The notes beneath the pieces are model-generated. The model saw only the letters and a list, made by a program, of their open reading frames with translations. It had not been told where the DNA came from and made no database searches. DNA of 64,000 nucleotides, from assembly GCF_000620805.1 (NCBI RefSeq), contig NZ_KK211187.1, forward strand, positions 1,273,957 to 1,337,956, written 5' to 3'. The DNA comes from Exiguobacterium undae DSM 14481 (GTDB lineage Bacteria > Bacillota > Bacilli > Exiguobacteriales > Exiguobacteriaceae). Every line of letters begins with the position of its first letter. Positions within the stretch are counted from its first letter, which is position 1. Positions 19,163 to 28,802 of this stretch are shown here, one piece after another. A program made the translations under genes and the position numbers.

Positions 19163-21187
19163 ATGACCATTTCAACACGAGATTTAACCGTCCTGCTAGG
19201 CGTCATTATGATTGTCTTCATGCTCGTCATTCCACTGCCAGGATTTTTACTCGATTTCTTAATCATCATTAATATTTTAATCGCATTGATGGTCTTACTT
19301 GTCGCGATGAACGCCAAGGAAGCATTGGAGTTCTCGGTTTTCCCGACCTTACTTTTGATTGTGACCTTATTCCGGTTGGCACTGAACGTGTCGACGACCC
19401 GTGCGATTCTCTCGAACGGGAACGGCGGGGAAGTCATTGAAGCGTTTGGTAGTTTCGTGGTCGGAGGAAACGCCCTTGTCGGATTCGTCGTCTTCTTGAT
19501 TCTTGTCTTGATTCAGTTTCTGGTCATCACAAAGGGATCGGAGCGTGTTTCGGAAGTTTCGGCACGTTTTACGTTAGATGCGATGCCCGGAAAACAGATG
19601 GCGATTGACGCTGATTTGAACTCCGGGATGATCGACGAGTTGCAAGCACGGACACGGCGGCAAAAAATTCAATCGGAAGCTGATTTTTACGGAGCGATGG
19701 ATGGAGCTTCGAAGTTCGTCAAAGGAGACGCAATCGCCGGAATCATCATCGTCATCATCAACTTGATTTTCGGAATGATCATCGGGGTAGTGCAACAAGG
19801 ACTCCCGATGACGGAGTCAATCGAATTGTACACACTATTGACGGTCGGAGACGGACTTGTCAGTCAAATTCCGGCACTGTTGATTTCTGTCGCGACGGGT
19901 ATCATCGTCACCCGTTCAACTTCGGACGGAAATTTAGGAGAAGACATCGTCGGACAGCTTTCGCGGACACCATTGCTTGTCATGATCGGTGCCGGCGCAA
20001 TCTTCTTGTTAGGGTTATTCACGGCCATTCCGGATTACGTGACGATTCCTGTTGCAGCTGCAGCCGGTTTCTTCGCCTGGCAATTGACCCGGACGTCGAA
20101 AACAACCAAAGAAGAGGTCGCCGTCGAAGAAGCACCTGCGGAAAATCTGCGGTCAAGCGAATCAGTCATCTCCCTTTTGAATGTCGATACGATCGAATTC
20201 GAATTTGGATATGGGTTGATTCCGCTCGCGGATGAAGCACAGGGCGGTGACTTGCTGGACCGGGTCGTCATGATCCGCCGGCAATTGGCGCTTGAACTTG
20301 GGTTTGTGTTGCCGACGGTTCGGATTCGTGATCATCTGCAACTGCCTCCAAATCATTACCGGATTAAGATTCGAGGTAGCGAGATGGCGACAGGTGAATT
20401 GTTGCTCGACCATTACTTAGCGATGAGCCCCGGCGTCGATGATCCGGAGATCCAAGGGATCGAAACGGTTGAACCGGCATTTGGCATGCCGGCTCTCTGG
20501 ATTGATGAACGGACAAGAAGTCGGGCCGAGATGTCCGGTTATACGGTCGTTGATCCACCATCCGTCGTAGCGACACATTTAACGGAGTTGTTAAAGAAAC
20601 ATGCCGCTGATTTATTGGGACGAGAAGAGACGAAGCAGCTGGTTGATCATCTGAAGGAGTCTCATCCAATCTTAGTCGACGAAGTGACGCCACAGTTGTT
20701 ATCGATTGGGGAGTTACAGAAAGTCTTCGTTCAGTTGTTAAAAGAAAAAATTTCGATCCGAAATCTGCCGTTGATTTTTGAAACGTTAGCCGATTATGCC
20801 ACTGTGACAAAAGACAGTGACCTGCTAGCAGAATATGTCCGCCAAGCGTTGGCACGACAGATCACGGAACAAGTGTTGCAAGGTGAGATTCTTCATGTCG
20901 TCACTGTATCAAGTGAGATGGAACTGGACATTCAATCGGCGATTCAAAAAACCGAGTTCGGTAATTATTTAGCACTTGATCCGGATCGAGCGACCCGCTT
21001 CATCGAATCGTTCAACGAACTGACGACGGAATTCGAGCGTTACGGCGCTCAACCGATCATCTTAGCGTCTCCAAGTATCCGGATGTTCGTTCGTCAATTG
21101 ACAGAACGTTATTTCCCTGATGTTCCTGTCCTGTCTTACAACGAGTTAATTCCGACGATCGAAGTCAAGAGTATTGGGGTGATTTAA
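19163..21187 (+). CDS. flhA: Flagellar export apparatus protein FlhA
   Basis: Large export-gate protein (674 residues). The N-terminal half has about eight membrane segments and the FHIPEP-family signature region LFRLALNVSTTRAIL ... SEVSARFTLDAMPGKQMAIDADLNSG. The cytoplasmic C-terminal half binds chaperone-substrate complexes. Positively charged cytoplasmic loop residues (ARTRRQKIQSEADFYGAMDGASKFVKGD) match the family. Confidence 0.98.
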   Translation: MTISTRDLTVLLGVIMIVFMLVIPLPGFLLDFLIIINILIALMVLLVAMNAKEALEFSVFPTLLLIVTLFRLALNVSTTRAILSNGNGGEVIEAFGSFVVGGNALVGFVVFLILVLIQFLVITKGSERVSEVSARFTLDAMPGKQMAIDADLNSGMIDELQARTRRQKIQSEADFYGAMDGASKFVKGDAIAGIIIVIINLIFGMIIGVVQQGLPMTESIELYTLLTVGDGLVSQIPALLISVATGIIVTRSTSDGNLGEDIVGQLSRTPLLVMIGAGAIFLLGLFTAIPDYVTIPVAAAAGFFAWQLTRTSKTTKEEVAVEEAPAENLRSSESVISLLNVDTIEFEFGYGLIPLADEAQGGDLLDRVVMIRRQLALELGFVLPTVRIRDHLQLPPNHYRIKIRGSEMATGELLLDHYLAMSPGVDDPEIQGIETVEPAFGMPALWIDERTRSRAEMSGYTVVDPPSVVATHLTELLKKHAADLLGREETKQLVDHLKESHPILVDEVTPQLLSIGELQKVFVQLLKEKISIRNLPLIFETLADYATVTKDSDLLAEYVRQALARQITEQVLQGEILHVVTVSSEMELDIQSAIQKTEFGNYLALDPDRATRFIESFNELTTEFERYGAQPIILASPSIRMFVRQLTERYFPDVPVLSYNELIPTIEVKSIGVI

Positions 21188-21190
21188 CAG

Positions 21191-22249
21191 ATGATGGTCA
21201 AACGAGTTATTGCGAATTCCGTCAGTGAAGCGATGGAACTGGTCAAAAAAGATATGGGCGAAGATGCGATTATCTTAAATACCCGACAGATTAAAGTAGG
21301 CGGATGGTTGGGTCTGTTCGCTCAAAAAAAAGTTGAATTGGTTGCTTCGATCGAAGAACATCCGGTTCAGGTCCCGGTGTCTAAAAAACAGGTACCTATT
21401 GTACCACCAGTCAAACTGCCTGTTCGAAACGACCGCGGGACGCAACCGGTCATTCCAAAAATCGTGTCGTTCGCCTCACGCCGGATGCCGGATGCTCTCC
21501 GGGCGTATGAAGCCCTGTTAGCGGAGCCGGCTCTTCAACAACGAGCAGAAGAACTCTACGATATGATGGTGTCGACGTATTACAAGACGAATGATGTGAC
21601 GCAAGTGGAACGCGTGTTGCTTGATACGGTTGAACAAGACATTCGCGTCACGCAGGCGACCGCACGCTTCATCATGGTGACAGGTCCGACGGGGGTCGGC
21701 AAAACGACGACCCTTGCCAAACTGGCTGCCTACTATCGTTTGACGAAACAACAAACGGTAGGATTAATTACGACAGATACATACCGGATTTCAGCCATCG
21801 AACAGTTGCGCACCTATGCGGATATCATCGATATTCCGTTGCGTGTCGCCTATGACTTACAGGAATTTGAACAGGCGAAAGCTGACTTGGCCGATTGTGA
21901 TGTCATCTTGATTGATACAGCAGGACGCAATTTCCTTGATGCAGGTTACGTCGAACAGTTGAAAAAGCGGCATGATTTTTCGGATACGGATGTGTTCCTT
22001 GTCCTCAGTTTAACGTCAAAATATCGTGACTTGGAACAAATTCAACAACGGTTTGACCAAGTACCGCTTGCTGGATTTATTTTTACCAAGGCCGATGAAA
22101 CGACGGAATTATGGTCGATTTACGGTTTGGCGATGCAAACGCGGATTCCTGTGTTTTGTCTGACGACAGGTCAAGAAGTGCCTGAAGACATCATCTGGCC
22201 GACAAGTGCAGAAATTTCCCGAATGATTGTAGAAAGAGGGTTAAGATGA
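21191..22249 (+). CDS. flhF: Flagellar biosynthesis SRP-like GTPase FlhF
   Basis: SRP-type GTPase that controls flagellar placement and number. It has a short basic N-terminal domain (about 130 residues), then an N-domain-like helical part and the G domain with P-loop [34 protein letters not shown] and DTAGRN. At 352 residues it is the size of B. subtilis FlhF. ATGs at 21191 and 21194 are adjacent. GGGGTG at 21176-21181 suits the first. It overlaps flhG by 4 bases. Confidence 0.96.
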   Translation: MMVKRVIANSVSEAMELVKKDMGEDAIILNTRQIKVGGWLGLFAQKKVELVASIEEHPVQVPVSKKQVPIVPPVKLPVRNDRGTQPVIPKIVSFASRRMPDALRAYEALLAEPALQQRAEELYDMMVSTYYKTNDVTQVERVLLDTVEQDIRVTQATARFIMVTGPTGVGKTTTLAKLAAYYRLTKQQTVGLITTDTYRISAIEQLRTYADIIDIPLRVAYDLQEFEQAKADLADCDVILIDTAGRNFLDAGYVEQLKKRHDFSDTDVFLVLSLTSKYRDLEQIQQRFDQVPLAGFIFTKADETTELWSIYGLAMQTRIPVFCLTTGQEVPEDIIWPTSAEISRMIVERGLR

Positions 22250-23100
22250 TGCGAGAAGATCAGGCCCGCGCTTTGCGGTCTAAAGTTTCGGTGCGACAAA
22301 CGAAAACAATCGCCATTGTCAGTGGCAAAGGCGGCGTAGGCAAAACGAACGTCGCAGTGAATCTCGGGGTTGCGTTATCATTACAAGCAAAAAAAGTATT
22401 GATCATTGATTTAGATATCGGGATGGCGAACGTCGGGGTTTTACTCGGAAAGTCTTCTAAAACTTCCTTGATGGACTGCGTCAAAGAGCGGACATCCTTG
22501 ACCCAAGCCGTCGTCGAGGCGACACCGGAATTACATTTCATTCATGGGGGAAGCGGCTTCACGGAATTGATGGATCTGACCGACCATGATGTTGAGTTCA
22601 TGATGAGCGAGTTTCGGTTTTTTTACGACTATGACTTCGTGTTACTTGACTTAGGAGCGGGCGCAACACATCAAACGTTTGATTTTATCAGCAGTGCGGA
22701 TGAAGCATGGTTGGTCGTTACGCCGGAACCGACGTCGATCATGGACGGATATGCGTTCGTCAAACTTGCGCATCATCACGCTAATGAACTTCCGGTTGCC
22801 GTCGTCGTCAATCGGGCGACGAACGGACAAGAAGCACTCGAGACGTTTGATCGTCTCCATCAAGTGAGTCAAAATTTCTTAGACAAATCCTTACGGTTCA
22901 TTGGATTTTTACCAGATGATCCGACCGTCATGAAAGCAGTCAAAGCCCAGCGTCCGTTTTATCTGTTTGACCGGACGAGTGACGTCAGCTGGCGGCTCGA
23001 TCACATTACGACGGCACTGACAGGCATTCAAGTACAGGAACAAAAATTTTTAGATCGGTTATTGAACCGTTTGAAAAAACGACATAATCGGGTGCGCTAA
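22246..23100 (+). CDS. flhG: Flagellar number regulator FlhG (MinD-like ATPase, YlxH)
   Basis: ParA/MinD-family ATPase that partners FlhF to set flagellar pattern. It carries the deviant Walker A SGKGGVGKTNVAVNLG and a switch region LLDLGAGATHQT. The N-terminal DQARALR is the known FlhF-activating type of motif (DQAxxLR). The 284-residue length fits the family. Downstream there are only 21 bases before cheA; in B. subtilis cheB occupies this place. Confidence 0.95.
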   Translation: MMREDQARALRSKVSVRQTKTIAIVSGKGGVGKTNVAVNLGVALSLQAKKVLIIDLDIGMANVGVLLGKSSKTSLMDCVKERTSLTQAVVEATPELHFIHGGSGFTELMDLTDHDVEFMMSEFRFFYDYDFVLLDLGAGATHQTFDFISSADEAWLVVTPEPTSIMDGYAFVKLAHHHANELPVAVVVNRATNGQEALETFDRLHQVSQNFLDKSLRFIGFLPDDPTVMKAVKAQRPFYLFDRTSDVSWRLDHITTALTGIQVQEQKFLDRLLNRLKKRHNRVR

Positions 23101-23121
23101 TCACGAAGGAGGATATGATCC

Positions 23122-25122
23122 ATGGATTTAAATGAATATTTAGGCTTGTTTCTCGATGAGTCAGTCGAACATTTACAAGCAATCAACTCGAGTCTGTTGA
23201 TTTTTGAGCAACGTCTCGATGACGAAGCCGTCATCGATCAGATTTTCCGCTCTGCCCACACACTAAAAGGGATGGCGGGAACGATGGGGTATGATGCGAT
23301 TGCGGATTTGACGCATGAAATGGAAAGTGCTCTGGATTTAGTGCGCTCGAAAACGCAACCGGCGACGCCGGAATTGATTGATGTCTTGTTCGTCGCGGCG
23401 GAACAGCTCGAGACGATGGTAGAAGATATCAGTCAAGGCGGAACAGGAAAATTGGATGTGGCGGCGACCGTCGTCCGTCTCAAAAAATTCATTCAAACGG
23501 ATTCAGAAACAGAAGTGACTGTAGCTGAGACACTCATCCCGGTTTTGAAAAATTTTGAGTGTGATGTCTATTCCGAGTCGGTTGTCCGTCAATCAATGGC
23601 GTCCGGTTATCATGCCTATGTAATAACCGTTGAGTTGTCAGCGGATGTGATTTTGAAGGCAGCACGTGTGTACATGGTCTTTGACCGTCTGCAGAGTCTC
23701 GGGGATGTCATTTTGTCGAACCCGACATCTGACGAACTCGAACAAGAACAGTTTGAAACCAGTTTTGATGTCCTGTTCGTGACGATGAAATCGGAACAAG
23801 AAATTCAAGAAGGCATCAAGTCCGTCTCGGAAGTAGCCCATGTGACGATCCAACCGTTTGAAGCGCCGATTGAAGCGGTCGCGGCAACGGAAACCTTGCT
23901 TGTCCCAACGACAAATGAGGCGGCGACCGTCAAGACAGTTGAAGTGACGGAAGCGACGGAAGTTCAGGCACCGGTTGCAGCGAAGACGATTCGAGTCAAT
24001 TTAGAGCGGATCGACCGATTGATGAACTTATTTGAAGAATTCATCATCGACCGCGGACGTTTGGAGCGGATTGCGGCGGAAGCCGGTTCGTCTGATTTGA
24101 CGGAGACCGTCGAACGGATTAAACGGGGAACAAACGAACTACAATCGCTTGTCCTGACGTTGCGGATGATGCCGATCGAACAAGTATTCAACCGTTTCCC
24201 GCGGATGGTGCGGTCCGTTTCAAAAGATGTCGGGAAAAACATCAAACTCCACATTACAGGAGCGGAAACCGAACTTGATCGGACGGTCATTGACGAGATT
24301 GGCGATCCCCTCGTTCATTTGATTCGTAATGCAGTCGATCACGGAATCGAGAGTAAAGCCGACCGGATTTTAGCCGGAAAACCGGTGGAAGGAAATCTGT
24401 CGTTGCGGGCGTATCACTCCGGGAACCGTGTATTTATCGAGATTGAAGATGATGGAGCGGGAATCAACCACGAGCGTGTCACACAAATCGCGCTTGAAAA
24501 AGGGTTGGTGACGGATGAAGAAGCAGCGTTGTTAACGCCAGAAGAAGCATCAATGTTATTGTTTGCACCTGGGTTCTCGACGGCAGAAACAGTGACCGAT
24601 CTGTCAGGACGCGGTGTCGGGTTGGATGTCGTCAAATCGAAAATCGAATCGCTTGGCGGTGAAGTGTTCGTCGAAACGAAACGTGGAGCAGGCACCATTT
24701 TTAGAATCAGTCTGCCGCTGACGTTATCCATCATTTCCGCAATGTTAGTCAAATTGGGACAAGAGACATATGCCATCCCGTTGACGGCCATCATTGAGAC
24801 GACCTCGCTCAAACAAGAGGCGATTTTACAAGCGCACCGGGAGAAAGTCTTTGATTTCCGGGGCCAACTCGTTCCGTTGATTTCATTGAATCAAGTGTAC
24901 GGATTGCCGCAAACGGATGCAGAAGCCTACTCCGTTGTCGTCGTAAGAAGCGGCGAAAAATTAGCCGGTCTGATCGTATCTGAATTGATTGGTCAACAGG
25001 AGATTGTCATGAAACCGCTCGGAAGTTATCTTGAAGGAATTCGTGCGATTTCCGGTGCGACGATTCTTGGCGACGGACAAGTGGCATTGATCATCGACAG
25101 TAATGCATTGTTACGAAAGTGA
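23122..25122 (+). CDS. cheA: Chemotaxis histidine kinase CheA
   Basis: Cytoplasmic kinase coupled to chemoreceptors through CheW; phosphorylates CheY. Domains: HPt with phospho-acceptor His46 (SAHTLKGMAG), a P2-like region near residues 135-235, a short acidic linker, dimerisation helices (RIDRLMNLFEEFIIDRGRLE), the ATPase with N box HLIRNAVDHGIE, G1 DDGAGI and G2 GRGVGLDVV, and a C-terminal CheW-like regulatory domain. AAGGAGG at 23107-23113 precedes the ATG by 8 bases. All catalytic motifs are intact. Confidence 0.97.
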   Translation: MDLNEYLGLFLDESVEHLQAINSSLLIFEQRLDDEAVIDQIFRSAHTLKGMAGTMGYDAIADLTHEMESALDLVRSKTQPATPELIDVLFVAAEQLETMVEDISQGGTGKLDVAATVVRLKKFIQTDSETEVTVAETLIPVLKNFECDVYSESVVRQSMASGYHAYVITVELSADVILKAARVYMVFDRLQSLGDVILSNPTSDELEQEQFETSFDVLFVTMKSEQEIQEGIKSVSEVAHVTIQPFEAPIEAVAATETLLVPTTNEAATVKTVEVTEATEVQAPVAAKTIRVNLERIDRLMNLFEEFIIDRGRLERIAAEAGSSDLTETVERIKRGTNELQSLVLTLRMMPIEQVFNRFPRMVRSVSKDVGKNIKLHITGAETELDRTVIDEIGDPLVHLIRNAVDHGIESKADRILAGKPVEGNLSLRAYHSGNRVFIEIEDDGAGINHERVTQIALEKGLVTDEEAALLTPEEASMLLFAPGFSTAETVTDLSGRGVGLDVVKSKIESLGGEVFVETKRGAGTIFRISLPLTLSIISAMLVKLGQETYAIPLTAIIETTSLKQEAILQAHREKVFDFRGQLVPLISLNQVYGLPQTDAEAYSVVVVRSGEKLAGLIVSELIGQQEIVMKPLGSYLEGIRAISGATILGDGQVALIIDSNALLRK

Positions 25123-25133
25123 GGGAATGAAGA

Positions 25134-25562
25134 ATGGAACAAAAATGGGTTGTCTTTCAACTAGAAGAAAATGCGTACGGAATTGATGTCCAATCTGTTC
25201 GTTCGATTGAACGGGTCATCCCGATTACACGTATCCCGAATGCGGCATCGTATGTCAAAGGTGTCATCAATCTGCGCGGTGTCGTGACACCGGTCATTGA
25301 CTTACGGACACGGTTAGGTTTTGAAACGATCGACGAAACAGAAGAGACGCGGATCATCATTGCGACACTGGAACATGGGGATGCCGGCTTTATTGTTGAT
25401 CGAGCCAACGAAGTCGTCGAAGCAACCGATGTTCGGATTGAACCGTTGACGGATCAGAAGCAAGATGAATCCAACTACTTGACCGCCATCGCTAAAGGGG
25501 AAAATCAATTGTTTTCGTTGCTTGAACCAAATCGTTTGTTTGAAGAGATCGTCCATGCTTAA
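25134..25562 (+). CDS. cheW: Chemotaxis coupling protein CheW
   Basis: Adaptor that joins receptors to CheA. The 142-residue single CheW domain shows FQLEENAYGIDVQSVRSIER, RIPNAASYVKGVINLRGVVTPVIDLRTRLG (the classic CheW core) and VDRANEVVEA. It follows cheA by 11 bp and overlaps cheC by 8 bases. Confidence 0.97.
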   Translation: MEQKWVVFQLEENAYGIDVQSVRSIERVIPITRIPNAASYVKGVINLRGVVTPVIDLRTRLGFETIDETEETRIIIATLEHGDAGFIVDRANEVVEATDVRIEPLTDQKQDESNYLTAIAKGENQLFSLLEPNRLFEEIVHA

Positions 25563-26163
25563 TCGGATGGAACAAGACGTCTTTCGGGAAATCGGCAATA
25601 TTGGAGCTGCGCACGCGGCAACGGCCTTATCGACATTGCTTGGACAACCGGTCGAAATCGAAGTCCCTTCAGCAGATTTGGAAAGCTTTTCAACGATCAT
25701 CGAACGGGTGGGGGGAGCCGAGGCGTATACCGCCGGTGCACTCCTTCGCTTTTCGGGGGATATAAAAGCCTGTTTATTATTTTTAATGCCGCTCGAAGAT
25801 GCAGAAAAATTGGTTGCCCAGTTGCTTCAACAGCCGTTTCGATTTTTCTCGGATCAGCATGCGCTCGGGGTTTCCGCATGGGAAGAAATCGGCAACATTT
25901 TGATCGGCGCCTATGCCCGCTCGATTTCCGACTGGCTGAATCTATCGGTCCATGTGACGGTCCCGGCATCTGCTTTTGATATGGTCGGAGCAATTTTGGA
26001 AGTAGCCTTACTTGAGTCGACAAAATTTGGTAACATGGCAGTATACATCGATACACGTTTATCCAGTTCAGGGAATGACTTGAATGGTCATTTACTGTTA
26101 TTACCTGAAGAGGGTGCGTTCACATCAGTATTCGAACGATTGGGTGTGGACATCGATGGATGA
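25555..26163 (+). CDS. cheC: CheY-P phosphatase CheC
   Basis: Chemotaxis phosphatase that dephosphorylates CheY-P and is stimulated by CheD. Both active-site motifs are visible, EIGNIGAAHAATALS near residue 12 and WEEIGNILIGAYARS near residue 110. The 202-residue length is close to B. subtilis CheC. ATG 25555 lies inside the cheW stop region; the Met at codon 5 is an alternative. It overlaps cheD by 8 bases, as expected for a pair that acts together. Confidence 0.95.
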   Translation: MLNRMEQDVFREIGNIGAAHAATALSTLLGQPVEIEVPSADLESFSTIIERVGGAEAYTAGALLRFSGDIKACLLFLMPLEDAEKLVAQLLQQPFRFFSDQHALGVSAWEEIGNILIGAYARSISDWLNLSVHVTVPASAFDMVGAILEVALLESTKFGNMAVYIDTRLSSSGNDLNGHLLLLPEEGAFTSVFERLGVDIDG

Positions 26164-26638
26164 AGTCGTTCGGATCGGAATAGCAGAATATGCCGTCAGC
26201 CAAAAACCGATCATTCTTCGAACAGCTGGCTTAGGCTCTTGTGTCGGTGTCATCATTTACGATCAAGAACGTGGACTTTCCAGTATGGCGCACGTCATGC
26301 TGCCAGACTCCGCGATCAGTCGGAACGTTGCACTTGAAATCGGTAAGTTTGCCGATACGGCGGTCGTGGAATTAGCGCGTCGTCTTAGACACAGCGGTGC
26401 CATCCGCTTACGGGCGAAGATTGCCGGCGGCGCCCAAATGTTTCAATTCAAGTACGAACATGAATCGATGCGGATCGGTGAACGAAACATTGCGGCAGTC
26501 AAACTGGCTTTACGAAAAGCAAACGTCCCACTCGTTGCGGAAGACGTCGGGGGAACGAACGGTCGGACGATCGAGTTCCACTCCACTACTGGCCGACTCG
26601 TGATTCGGACAGTGAACGTCGGAACGCTGGAAATTTAG
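26156..26638 (+). CDS. cheD: Chemoreceptor glutamine deamidase CheD
   Basis: Deamidates receptor glutamines and activates CheC. The catalytic Cys is in LGSCVGVIIYD and the catalytic His in MAHVMLPDS; AKIAGGAQMFQF and EDVGGTNGRTIEFHS complete the family pattern. It is 160 residues from ATG 26156. With CheC it forms the adaptation feedback typical of Bacillus, which could matter more here because cheB is not in its usual place. Confidence 0.96.
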   Translation: MDEVVRIGIAEYAVSQKPIILRTAGLGSCVGVIIYDQERGLSSMAHVMLPDSAISRNVALEIGKFADTAVVELARRLRHSGAIRLRAKIAGGAQMFQFKYEHESMRIGERNIAAVKLALRKANVPLVAEDVGGTNGRTIEFHSTTGRLVIRTVNVGTLEI

Positions 26639-26651
26639 AGGAGGAATGGTC

Positions 26652-27425
26652 ATGCGTGAGGAATTACAACAACTTTGGGATCAATGGCTATCGACGCGTG
26701 ATATAGCGGTAGCTGACCGGTTACTTCTGAATTATGAACCTCTAGTTCAATACCACGTTCAACGTCTCAGTGCGACACTTCCGAAAAGTGTTGACCGTGA
26801 TGAGTTAAAAAGTCTCGGGATGATGGGGCTGTATGATGCCTTACAGAAATTCGATCAAAACCATAACAATAAATTTGACACGTACGCCGCTTTTCGGATT
26901 CGTGGTGCGATTCTCGATGGACTGCGGAAAATTGATTGGCTGCCCCGGTCGTTACGGGAAAAATCAAAACGCGTCGAAGCAGCGGTTGAAATTTTAGAGC
27001 AGAGCCTCCAACGGACACCGACAATCGATGAAGTGTCTTCGATCGTCGAGATGAGTCCGGAAGAAGTGAAGACGGCGCTTGCAGAAAGTTATTTCGCGAA
27101 CATCTTATCGATCGACGAAGCCGTGACGTTGCAGGATGAAGGAAAAGCAATGTCGGTCTCTTACCTGGATCCCGATGCCGCGACGCCGGAAGATACGTTA
27201 CTGATGCGTGAACTGATTTCGAAATTAGCGGAAGAAGTCGAGCAACTATCAGAAAAAGAACAGTATGTCGTGTCGCTCTTTTATTTTGAAGAGTTGACAC
27301 TAACGGAAATCGGAGAAGTGTTGGGGCTGTCGACTTCCCGGATTTCGCAGATTCATTCGAAAGCGCTCCGGAAATTGAAACAGGCGTTAGGAAGTGCGTA
27401 TCTTTCTGATCGTGTCGCGATGTGA
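26652..27425 (+). CDS. sigD: Flagellar sigma factor SigD (sigma-28, FliA/WhiG family)
   Basis: Sigma factor for late flagellar, motility and autolysin genes. Region 2 includes RDELKSLGMMGLYDALQKFD and FDTYAAFRIRGAILDGLRKIDW, the sigma-28 signature. Region 3 follows (RTPTIDEVSSIVEMS) and region 4 is SEKEQYVVSLFYFEELTLTEIGEVLGLSTSRISQIH. I chose ATG 26652 because GAGGAGG at 26638-26644 is 7 bases upstream; ATG 26646 would be only 1 base away. It is the penultimate gene of the operon. Confidence 0.96.
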   Translation: MREELQQLWDQWLSTRDIAVADRLLLNYEPLVQYHVQRLSATLPKSVDRDELKSLGMMGLYDALQKFDQNHNNKFDTYAAFRIRGAILDGLRKIDWLPRSLREKSKRVEAAVEILEQSLQRTPTIDEVSSIVEMSPEEVKTALAESYFANILSIDEAVTLQDEGKAMSVSYLDPDAATPEDTLLMRELISKLAEEVEQLSEKEQYVVSLFYFEELTLTEIGEVLGLSTSRISQIHSKALRKLKQALGSAYLSDRVAM

Positions 27426-27436
27426 AAGGATTAATG

Positions 27437-27856
27437 ATGACACTCTTTTATATTTTACTTGCTGCACTCATGTGTTATGGTCTGTTGCTTTTATTTAAAC
27501 AACAGGCAATGTTGAAGGACCGGATTACGAATCTAGAACGTCAAAAACAAGAAACGGAAGAAATCTTGTTGCAATTCATGGAGCATGTCAATGAATTGAC
27601 GGGTACGGAAGCATCCGTCTCTTCTCCTCGACAAAACATCGAATTGATTGTACCGGCGGACGAAGACGAACGGCCAGAACCTCTTACAGAGGGAAAACCA
27701 GTCGAACTTGTTCCGGAAAAGCCGGTCTTTGATGTAAAACAACAGCTGGAGGAAGGGGCCGATCTGGATCAATTAGCCCGTTCCTTGAACCGGGGGGCGG
27801 GAGAGGTCGCCTTGATTGCCAAACTTTCTAAGAAAACGAAGGTTGCCCGGCGCTAA
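27437..27856 (+). CDS. swrB: SwrB-like (YlxL) membrane protein
   Basis: Protein of about 139 residues with an N-terminal transmembrane segment (FYILLAALMCYGLLLLF), a coiled coil (about residues 20-55), an acidic middle and a short C-terminal helix LDQLARSLNRGAGEVALIAKLSKK. Sequence similarity is weak. The call rests on position between sigD and rpsB, where B. subtilis has swrB, plus the same architecture. In B. subtilis SwrB promotes activation of flagellar export. Starts GTG 27422 and ATG 27434 are alternatives. The rpsB promoter -35 lies in its last codons. Confidence 0.75.
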   Translation: MTLFYILLAALMCYGLLLLFKQQAMLKDRITNLERQKQETEEILLQFMEHVNELTGTEASVSSPRQNIELIVPADEDERPEPLTEGKPVELVPEKPVFDVKQQLEEGADLDQLARSLNRGAGEVALIAKLSKKTKVARR

Positions 27857-27871
27857 TCTTTATGCTATATT
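27843..27871 (+). promoter_or_regulatory. Sigma-A-type promoter of rpsB
   Basis: TTGCCC (27843-27848), a 17-base spacer and TATATT (27866-27871) with an extended -10 TGC form a good vegetative promoter. The -35 lies within the end of swrB. A leader of roughly 108 bases follows, including a small possible hairpin (CGCCG/CGGTG around 27903-27916). It may allow ribosomal-protein autoregulation, but I recognise no named motif. Confidence 0.8.
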
Positions 27872-27985
27872 AGTCTACGGTGTTAATTACGCACGCATGT
27901 ATCGCCGGCTGCGGTGCCTTTAATAGGTTAGCTGGAACAACGATCATCGCGGAGGACATCCAAAACCCAAAAGGAGGAATTCATC

Positions 27986-28720
27986 ATGGCAGTAATCTCG
28001 ATGAAACAATTGTTAGAAGCTGGTGTACACTTCGGTCACCAAACACGCCGTTGGAACCCAAAAATGGCAAAATACATCTTCACAGAACGTAACGGAATCT
28101 ACATCATTGACCTACAAAAAACGGTTAAAAAAGTAGACGAAGCTTACAACTTCATCCGTGAAGTAGCGTCTGAAGGCGGAAACGTTCTTTTCGTTGGTAC
28201 GAAAAAACAAGCTCAAGACACTGTGAAAGAAGAAGCGATCCGTGCGGGTCAATACTTCATCAACGAACGTTGGTTGGGTGGAACACTCACGAACTTCTCA
28301 ACAATTAAAAAACGGATTAACCGTTTAAAACAACTCGAAAAAATGGAAGAGAACGGTACATTCGAAGTTCTTCCTAAAAAAGAAGTCATCATTCTTAAAA
28401 AAGAAATGACTCGTCTTGAGAAATTCCTTGGCGGTATCAAAGATATGCCAGGCGTTCCAGATGCACTCTTCATCGTTGACCCACGCAAAGAGCGTATCGC
28501 GATTGCAGAAGCACACAAACTCAACATCCCAATCGTTGCGATCGTTGATACAAACTGTGATCCAGACGAAATCGACTACGTCATCCCAGCAAACGACGAT
28601 GCGATCCGTGCAGTCAAATTGCTTACTGGTAAAATGGCTGACGCAATCCTCGAAGTTAAACAAGGCGAAGATAACGTAGCACCTGAAACTACTGAAGAAG
28701 TAGTAGCAGACGCTGAGTAA
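27986..28720 (+). CDS. rpsB: 30S ribosomal protein S2
   Basis: Small-subunit ribosomal protein. It begins [27 protein letters not shown] and contains [13 protein letters not shown] and [15 protein letters not shown], all S2 signatures. The 244-residue protein has a short acidic C-terminal tail. Its codons are visibly optimised compared with the flagellar genes. AAAAGGAGG lies 8 bases upstream. A terminator separates it from tsf. Confidence 0.99.
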   Translation: MAVISMKQLLEAGVHFGHQTRRWNPKMAKYIFTERNGIYIIDLQKTVKKVDEAYNFIREVASEGGNVLFVGTKKQAQDTVKEEAIRAGQYFINERWLGGTLTNFSTIKKRINRLKQLEKMEENGTFEVLPKKEVIILKKEMTRLEKFLGGIKDMPGVPDALFIVDPRKERIAIAEAHKLNIPIVAIVDTNCDPDEIDYVIPANDDAIRAVKLLTGKMADAILEVKQGEDNVAPETTEEVVADAE

Positions 28721-28731
28721 TTCGTGATGCC

Positions 28732-28770
28732 AGGTGATAAAGGGAATTGACCTTTTATCACCTTTTTTTT
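28732..28770 (+). terminator. Intrinsic terminator between rpsB and tsf
   Basis: AGGTGATAAAGG (28732-28743) pairs with CCTTTTATCACCT (28751-28763) with one bulged base, followed by eight T. No separate tsf promoter is evident in the 32 bases after it, so partial read-through, giving more S2 than EF-Ts, is a reasonable inference. Confidence 0.9.
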
Positions 28771-28802
28771 GAAAATAAGGACGTTATAAGGAGGAATATC
28801 GA

